This document shows, one piece after another, positions 16,273 through 20,608 of a DNA stretch of 20,608 nt. How positions within the stretch are numbered: the first letter of the stretch is position 1; each line of letters opens with the position of its first letter. The position numbers were made by a program, and so were the translations under genes. This stretch comes from an uncultured Gammaproteobacteria bacterium (GTDB taxonomy: Bacteria > Pseudomonadota > Gammaproteobacteria > Nitrosococcales > Methylophagaceae), in assembly GCA_913058195.1 (NCBI GenBank), contig CAJXPP010000013.1, positions 1-20,608 of the forward strand, given 5' to 3'. Under the pieces are notes generated by a model, which saw only the letters and a list, made by a program, of their open reading frames with translations, was not told the origin of the DNA and searched no databases.

Positions 16273-16836
16273 TTATTTTTCCATGATCACTTTTAAGTTT
16301 TCTAAGCCTGCTGTAATAACACCTTTAATTGTGTTGTAAGCATCTTTATCGCTTTGACCTTCAGGAACTGGAGGATTATCCATAAATGAACGGTAGAACT
16401 TTGATTTCCACTGTACTTCACTGCCGCCATCAACCGCTTTCACAGTCATCCATGATTTGTAAGTTGAAACAGGTAGGGTGAAGTAAGGTGTATCTTTACT
16501 GTTGAATGTAATTGTTTTAACAACTGACATATCAGTGATTTTATAAGTTAGCATCATCTTTTCATCATCTGATTTAAGTAATTCTTCAGTGATAGTTGGG
16601 CTGCCGTCTGATGCTAATGTTAAAACGCGTGTCTTATCATCCTTCATTTCAACGTTTGCTACTGCTGGATGCCATTTATCTAAGCTACCAAAATCTTTTA
16701 CCATTGCCCATACTTTTTCAGGAGTTGCATTAATAGTGATAGTTTCTTTAACTTGTTGGCGACTTGGGCCATGAGCCATTGATATCATTGGAACTGCGAT
16801 TAAAGCTGCAGCAATAAAATGTAAAAATTTCTTCAT
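16273..16836 (-). CDS. Periplasmic SRPBCC-family protein, MxaD-like
   Basis: The protein is 187 residues with a signal peptide at 1-~21 (MKKFLHFIAAALIAVPMISM, cut near AHG). The mature START/SRPBCC fold shows ETITINATPEKVWAMVKDFG, then LDKWHPAVANVEM, and a C-terminal helix (YNTIKGVITAGLENLKVIME). Its opening and the KWHP segment resemble MxaD, a periplasmic protein that helps methanol dehydrogenase pass electrons to cytochrome cL in methylotrophs. This match is from memory and the function is inferred. I start at ATG 16836, which has GGAGAG just upstream and gives a clean signal peptide; the frame is open to 16920 but the added residues spoil it. It is the first gene of an operon with the YVTN gene and rsmJ, divergent from mla. 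Confidence 0.83.
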   Translation of the reverse strand: MKKFLHFIAAALIAVPMISMAHGPSRQQVKETITINATPEKVWAMVKDFGSLDKWHPAVANVEMKDDKTRVLTLASDGSPTITEELLKSDDEKMMLTYKITDMSVVKTITFNSKDTPYFTLPVSTYKSWMTVKAVDGGSEVQWKSKFYRSFMDNPPVPEGQSDKDAYNTIKGVITAGLENLKVIMEK

Positions 16837-16934
16837 ATATCTCTCCGTAATAATTCGGTGTGTTTTTGTAAAGAACCTACAGGCATTAAGAGTCTTTATG
16901 ACCGCCAGAAGTTCCCACAACCAGAAACTGGTGG

Positions 16935-16955
16935 CGCTACTTTAGCGTAGTAGCG
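16935..16955. repeat. Inverted repeat between the MxaD-like gene and mlaF
   Basis: CGCTACT-TTAGCGT-AGTAGCG has perfect 7-bp arms and a 7-base loop. It lies in the 211-base divergent gap. GCTACTTTA (16936-16944) is identical to nine bases of the box at the XRE gene (7797-7805). It could be a regulator site or an mRNA hairpin in the MxaD-like leader. Confidence 0.4.
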
Positions 16956-16976
16956 ATGAATTTTCCATAAGCAGAT

Positions 16977-17005
16977 TTGACATAATCAGCCATATTACTG
17001 AAAAT
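16977..17005 (+). promoter_or_regulatory. Possible sigma-70 promoter for the mla operon
   Basis: A perfect -35 hexamer TTGACA (16977-16982) is followed after 17 bases by GAAAAT (17000-17005), which matches four of six -10 bases. It would start transcription about 35 bases before the chosen mlaF start. The weak -10 element keeps confidence low. Confidence 0.4.
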
Positions 17006-17047
17006 TAACGTCCTTTTTAGTTTGAAATTTATTTGTTGGAGCAATAT

Positions 17048-17851
17048 GTGCCGCTGATCAAAATCAGGGATTTGCACTTCTATCGTGGTAATAGAGCCAT
17101 TTTTGAAGGGGTGAACATTGATATTTACCAAGGAAAGATAACCGCAATCATGGGCCCAAGTGGTACCGGGAAGACAACTTTGTTGCGCCTTATTGGCGGA
17201 CAATTGCGCCCAGACCGCGGAACTATCGAAGTTGATGGGCAGAATGTACATAAATTATCTCACTCTGATTTATATGCTTTACGTAAACGGATGGGCATGC
17301 TTTTCCAAAGTGGTGCCTTGCTAACAGATCTGACGGTATTTGATAATGTTGCCTTTCCTTTACGCGAACACACAAAATTACCAGAATCAATGATTCATGA
17401 TCTTGTATTAATGAAGCTTCAATCAGTAGGTTTGCGAAATGCACGAGATTTAATGCCTTCTGAATTATCTGGAGGTATGGCACGACGTGTTGCTTTAGCG
17501 CGAGCTGTGACACTAGACCCAATGATGATTATGTACGATGAACCATTCACTGGTCAGGATCCTATCTCAATGGGAACATTGGTTAATTTGATTCACAGAA
17601 TGAATGATGCCATGGATTTGACCAGTGTTATTGTTTCACATGATGTGGCAGAAACAGCTGAAATTGCAGACTATATATATTTATTATCTGCTGGTAAGGT
17701 CATAGAAAAAGGCTCGCCAGTTCAGCTTAAGCGCTCTTCTTCACAGTGGGTTCAACAATTTATGCAAGGCCTGCCAGATGGCCCCGTTCCATTCCATTAC
17801 CCTGGTGACACATTAGAAGATGATTTATTTAGTCAGAAGGTGTCAACATGA
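17048..17851 (+). CDS. mlaF: Phospholipid ABC transporter ATP-binding protein MlaF
   Basis: MlaF is the ATPase of the inner-membrane MlaFEDB complex, which moves phospholipids between inner and outer membranes. With the GTG start the protein is 267 residues: Walker A GPSGTGKT (36-43), Q-loop LFQSGALLTDLTV, signature LSGGMARRVALARA, Walker B MMIMYDEPF and H-loop SHD. The C-terminal extension FMQGLPDGPVPFHYPG is typical of MlaF and contacts partners. I prefer GTG at 17048 because GGAG (17038-17041) sits six bases upstream. A TTG at 17033 in the same frame would add five residues but lacks a binding site. It is the first gene of mlaFEDCB, and its stop overlaps mlaE by four bases. Confidence 0.95.
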   Translation: MPLIKIRDLHFYRGNRAIFEGVNIDIYQGKITAIMGPSGTGKTTLLRLIGGQLRPDRGTIEVDGQNVHKLSHSDLYALRKRMGMLFQSGALLTDLTVFDNVAFPLREHTKLPESMIHDLVLMKLQSVGLRNARDLMPSELSGGMARRVALARAVTLDPMMIMYDEPFTGQDPISMGTLVNLIHRMNDAMDLTSVIVSHDVAETAEIADYIYLLSAGKVIEKGSPVQLKRSSSQWVQQFMQGLPDGPVPFHYPGDTLEDDLFSQKVST

Positions 17852-18630
17852 TTGATGCAATCCGTAGTCTTGGTCGATGGGGACTAAGCGTATTCGAACG
17901 ACTTGGTCGAGGTCATTTGTTTTTATTCGATACGTTAAAAGGTGTTCCAGAGTTATTTCTACGATTTTCGCTAGTAACTCAACAGCTTTTTTCGGTAGGT
18001 GTCTTGTCTGTATTCTTAATTCTTATCTCAGGTTTATTTGTTGGTATGGTGTTAGGACTTCAAGGGTACAATACCCTAGTTGATTTCGGAGCAGAGGAAT
18101 CTCTCGGCGTCATGGTTTCTTTATCACTAGTACGTGAGCTAGGGCCCGTTGTATGTGCTCTGTTATTTGCAGGTCGAGCAGGTTCCGCATTAACTGCTGA
18201 AATAGGTTTAATGAAAAGTACAGAACAGCTATCAGGCATGGAAATGATGGCTGTGGATCCAATGCGTCGAGTCATAGCACCTCGGTTTTTAGCAGGGTTC
18301 ATATCGATGCCTTTACTAGCAGCTTTATTTAGTGCTGTAGGTATCTTTGGTGGGTTTTTAGTTGGGCATGGATTGTTAGGTGTAGATGACGGGGCTTTTT
18401 GGTCACAAATGCAAGTAAAAACAGACTGGTATGATGATGTGTTGAATGGTGTAATTAAAAGTATTGTGTTTGGCTTTGTTGTTACCTGGATCGCACTGTT
18501 TGAAGGTTATGATGCTACCCCTACATCTGAAGGGGTTGGACGAGCAACGACACGCACAGTAGTGCATTCGGCGTTTGCTATTTTAGGGTTAGATTTTATG
18601 CTAACCGCGCTGATGTTTGGAGAAGAATAA
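17848..18630 (+). CDS. mlaE: Phospholipid ABC transporter permease MlaE
   Basis: This is the 260-residue membrane subunit of the Mla transporter. An amphipathic N-terminal helix (to ~45) is followed by about five membrane helices, including ~49-70 (VLSVFLILISGLFVGMVLGL) and segments near 145-170 and 200-220, with the last at the C-terminus. The family motif TAEIGLMKSTEQ lies in the cytoplasmic loop before MMAVDP, where MlaF docks. ATG at 17848 overlaps the mlaF stop (ATGA), indicating coupled translation. Confidence 0.95.
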   Translation: MIDAIRSLGRWGLSVFERLGRGHLFLFDTLKGVPELFLRFSLVTQQLFSVGVLSVFLILISGLFVGMVLGLQGYNTLVDFGAEESLGVMVSLSLVRELGPVVCALLFAGRAGSALTAEIGLMKSTEQLSGMEMMAVDPMRRVIAPRFLAGFISMPLLAALFSAVGIFGGFLVGHGLLGVDDGAFWSQMQVKTDWYDDVLNGVIKSIVFGFVVTWIALFEGYDATPTSEGVGRATTRTVVHSAFAILGLDFMLTALMFGEE

Positions 18631-18633
18631 ATA

Positions 18634-19098
18634 ATGCAAAATAAAAGTACAGAAATTACTGTTGGGATGTTTGTTGCTGCGGGTATAGCAGCTATATTCG
18701 TATTGGCTTTGAAAGTAAGTAACCTTGCTGAATTTAATGATGAAGTCGGTTATAAAGTCGTTGCTGAATTTGAAAATATTGGCGGACTTAAAGTGCGATC
18801 AGCAGTTACTATGGCGGGTGTTCGTGTTGGACGAGTAGAATCGATTATTCTTAATGCTGAAACATATAATGCTGATGTAACCATTAATTTATATGGCAAT
18901 TACGATATGATTCCGGTAGATACTGCAGCAAGCATTTATACTGCGGGTTTATTAGGCGAACAATATATCGGCCTAGAAGCGGGTGCAGAAGATGAATTTT
19001 TGCAAGATGGCGATGTCATAGATTTAACACAGCCCGCATTAGTCTTAGAGCAGGTCATAGGAAAATTCTTGTTTAGTAAAGCGGAAGGCGATGATTAA
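18634..19098 (+). CDS. mlaD: MCE-domain phospholipid-binding protein MlaD
   Basis: MlaD forms a hexameric ring that guides phospholipids between the inner-membrane transporter and periplasmic MlaC. The protein is 154 residues: one anchoring helix (~8-28, TVGMFVAAGIAAIFVLALKV), then a single MCE domain (~38-115) with FENIGGLKVRSAVTMAGVRV and TAGLLGEQYIGLEAG. A hydrophobic C-terminal helix (LVLEQVIGKFLF) is expected to line the central pore. ATG at 18634 follows GGAGAAGAA. Its TAA overlaps the mlaC ATG by one base. Confidence 0.95.
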   Translation: MQNKSTEITVGMFVAAGIAAIFVLALKVSNLAEFNDEVGYKVVAEFENIGGLKVRSAVTMAGVRVGRVESIILNAETYNADVTINLYGNYDMIPVDTAASIYTAGLLGEQYIGLEAGAEDEFLQDGDVIDLTQPALVLEQVIGKFLFSKAEGDD

Positions 19099-19736
19099 TG
19101 AAAGTTAATAATATAATGTCACGGCTATTTATAGTGTTATCACTACTCGCTTCATTTTTATTGTTTTCAGCAACAGTGAAGGCTGATAATAGTTCTGAAC
19201 CACAGACCTTAGTACAAGGTTCGACAGAAAAGATGTTGATCGCATTAAAAGAAAACGAGGAAAAATTAGCTGAAGATCCAGATGCTATTTTTGAGCTAGT
19301 AGAAAATATCTTAATGCCTAATTTTGATTTTGATAAGATGGCAAAACTGGCTTTAGGAAAAAATTGGCGTAAGGCAACGGCAGATCAAAAGCAACGATTT
19401 ACTGAGGAGTTCCGTTTATTATTAGTTCGAACTTATTCAACGGCCATGTTGGAATATACCAATGAAGAAATTCGTTTTTTACCTTTTAAAGGTGATTTAG
19501 AGAAGAAAAAAGTTAAAGTTAAAATGGAAATCATTCAACCCGGCGGACCTTCCATTCCAATGGCTTTATCTATGTATCTTAATAAAGATACTGGCTGGAA
19601 AGCATATGATGTAAAAATAGATGGTATTAGTTTAGTTACTAACTATCGTTCAACGTTTTCTAGCCAAATTCGTAATGATGGCATGGACAAATTAATTGAA
19701 AGTTTAGCCAGCCGTAATGAAAAAGTGAAGGCATGA
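19098..19736 (+). CDS. mlaC: Periplasmic phospholipid shuttle MlaC
   Basis: MlaC carries single phospholipids through the periplasm between the MlaA side at the outer membrane and MlaD. The protein is 212 residues with a signal peptide of ~29 residues (likely cut after ATVKA). The mature Tol-Tol-Ttg2 fold shows ILMPNFDFDKMAKLALGKNW, the FRLLLVRTYSTAM helix and AYDVKIDGISLVTNYRSTF. ATG at 19098 overlaps the mlaD stop (TAATG), and its TGA overlaps mlaB (ATGA). mlaA is not in the window, as is usual. Confidence 0.95.
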   Translation: MKVNNIMSRLFIVLSLLASFLLFSATVKADNSSEPQTLVQGSTEKMLIALKENEEKLAEDPDAIFELVENILMPNFDFDKMAKLALGKNWRKATADQKQRFTEEFRLLLVRTYSTAMLEYTNEEIRFLPFKGDLEKKKVKVKMEIIQPGGPSIPMALSMYLNKDTGWKAYDVKIDGISLVTNYRSTFSSQIRNDGMDKLIESLASRNEKVKA

Positions 19737-20038
19737 ACGATTCATACTCAATAGTACTTGATGCAGAAACGAATATTATCAAGATGACAGGAGAATTAAC
19801 CTTCTCAACAGTAGGCGCTGCTTTAACTGAAACGGAAGAGTTATTTACTTCTATTACTGATCTGGACATAGATTTGGCGGATGTCTCACGCAGTGATAGT
19901 GCTGGATTGGCATTGCTGATTCACTGGGTTAGAACAGCAAAGACGAATAATAAAAAAATTGTATTCCATAATATTCCATCACAAATGCTATCTATTGCTG
20001 ATGCGAGTGGTTTGGATAAACTTCTTCCTGTTCAATAA
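19733..20038 (+). CDS. mlaB: STAS-domain protein MlaB
   Basis: MlaB binds MlaF in the cytoplasm and is needed for assembly and activity of the transporter. The protein is 101 residues and a single STAS domain (ITDLDIDLADVSRSDSAGLA near 41-60). The DSAG at 55-58 puts serine 56 where E. coli MlaB has its important threonine (DTAG, from memory), a conservative swap. ATG at 19733 overlaps the mlaC stop by four bases. Confidence 0.92.
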   Translation: MNDSYSIVLDAETNIIKMTGELTFSTVGAALTETEELFTSITDLDIDLADVSRSDSAGLALLIHWVRTAKTNNKKIVFHNIPSQMLSIADASGLDKLLPVQ

Positions 20039-20051
20039 CTAGAAAATTAAA

Positions 20052-20273
20052 ATGAATGCATTAAAAATAAAAGAATTAATTGAAGCCGGCTTGCCAGATG
20101 CTGCTGTTCAAGTGCTTGGCGATGATGGTCAACACTTTGATGCAATTGTGGAGAGTCCTTCATTTAAGGGGAAAACACTCATCTCTCAGCATAAAATGGT
20201 ATATGCCACATTGGGTGATAGCTTCGAAGGTGCTTTACACGCACTATCATTAAAGACTTCTGCGCCACGATAA
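20052..20273 (+). CDS. ibaG: BolA-family protein IbaG (YrbA)
   Basis: IbaG is a small BolA-type protein that pairs with monothiol glutaredoxins and binds iron-sulfur clusters. The protein is 73 residues, slightly shorter than the ~84 in E. coli. The BolA core is visible as AAVQVLGDDGQHFDAIVESP, FKGKTLISQHKMVYATL and HALSLKTSAP, with the conserved histidine of QHKMVY. It follows mlaB by 13 bases and precedes murA, the standard order. No strong ribosome-binding site precedes ATG 20052. Confidence 0.93.
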   Translation: MNALKIKELIEAGLPDAAVQVLGDDGQHFDAIVESPSFKGKTLISQHKMVYATLGDSFEGALHALSLKTSAPR

Positions 20274-20302
20274 CTCGATTGCGCATTTAAACTTGAGACT
20301 GC

Positions 20303-20563
20303 ATGGATAAATTACTGATCACTGGTGGCGAGCCACTTGATGGTGAAATTCGTATTTCAGGCGCTAAAAATGCTGCCTTACCTATTTTAATGGGCGCTTT
20401 ACTTGCGTCAGAGCCGGTACGCATTGGTAACGTACCTCATCTTCACGACATTACAACTACCTTAGAACTTTTAGGGCGGATGGGCGTAACGTTAACAGTT
20501 GATGAAAAATCAGGTGTGGTTATTGATGCCACAACCTTGACTGATACAGAAGCACCTTATGAT
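20303..20563 (+). CDS. murA: UDP-N-acetylglucosamine 1-carboxyvinyltransferase, N-terminal part (cut by contig end)
   Basis: MurA makes the first committed peptidoglycan precursor by joining enolpyruvate from phosphoenolpyruvate to UDP-GlcNAc. Only 87 codons of an expected ~420 are present before adapter sequence begins. The start MDKLLITGGEPLDGEIRISG and the following AKNAALPILM are diagnostic, with K22 and N23 of the active site at their E. coli positions. ATG at 20303 lies 29 bases after ibaG. The catalytic cysteine loop lies beyond the cut. The reading frame continues into the adapter, but those codons are not real. Confidence 0.95.
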
Positions 20564-20608
20564 CTGTCTCTTATACACATCTCCGAGCCCACGAGACTAG
20601 GCATGATC
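20564..20608. other. Nextera i7 adapter plus index at contig end (artefact)
   Basis: The Tn5 mosaic end reverse complement CTGTCTCTTATACACATCT is followed by CCGAGCCCACGAGAC, the rest of the read-2 adapter. Then come TAGGCATG and ATC. TAGGCATG matches the Nextera i7 index N706 as I remember it, and ATC begins the flow-cell sequence. All 45 bases are synthetic. Confidence 0.98.

Noticed and set aside
17033..17047. TTG at 17033 as the mlaF start
   Set aside because: There is no ribosome-binding site for it, whereas GGAG sits six bases before GTG 17048; the alternative cannot be fully excluded.
17223..17522. 99-codon minus-strand open frame inside mlaF
   Set aside because: It is antisense to conserved ATPase motifs and shows no features of its own.
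23..20563. tRNA, rRNA, CRISPR arrays, phage or defence genes
   Set aside because: None was seen on reading both strands; the genes are mostly core housekeeping and envelope functions.

Overview
The window is an AT-rich chromosomal contig from a gammaproteobacterium. The evidence is the set of core genes and their order: trxB divergent from ftsK-lolA-rarA, a complete mlaFEDCB-ibaG-murA cluster, orn and rsmJ. A periplasmic SRPBCC protein resembling MxaD of methanol oxidisers sits beside a YVTN beta-propeller lipoprotein. That pairing hints at a marine methylotroph such as Methylophaga, or a relative in the Piscirickettsiaceae such as Cycloclasticus. No methanol dehydrogenase gene is present, so the genus is a guess. 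Both contig ends are synthetic: positions 1-22 and 20564-20608 are Illumina Nextera (Tn5) adapter, and the two end genes are cut there.

Layout from left to right. A truncated 7TM-DISM membrane sensor (minus) lies downstream of orn (minus), which is divergent from a membrane M48 peptidase (plus). A hairpin separates that peptidase from a convergent GGDEF protein (minus) that lacks an I-site and reads GGEEM at its active site. Next comes a gene graveyard at about 3958-4240, holding the two ends of an alpha/beta hydrolase whose middle is gone. Then follows a 1152-residue LplT-Aas type fusion (minus: MFS + PlsC acyltransferase + adenylation domain). It is divergent from an XRE-type regulator (plus), and the shared intergenic region carries four copies of a TTAAAGTAGCA-like box. 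A universal stress protein and trxB (minus) follow, with a hairpin between them, then ftsK, lolA and rarA (plus). A tight minus-strand operon comes next: MxaD-like SRPBCC protein, YVTN lipoprotein, rsmJ. The mla operon (plus) runs to the right end and is followed by ibaG and the start of murA.

Functionally, much of the window concerns the cell envelope. The LplT-Aas fusion probably imports and re-acylates lysophospholipids. The Mla system moves phospholipid between the membranes, LolA carries lipoproteins, and MurA starts peptidoglycan synthesis. The signals least explained by standard annotation are the repeated operator boxes with an overlapping 12-codon upstream ORF at the regulator, a terminator-shaped hairpin inside the signal-peptide codons of the YVTN gene, and the internally deleted hydrolase. 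I see no rRNA, tRNA, CRISPR, prophage, insertion sequence or defence system, and no clearly new multi-gene system.
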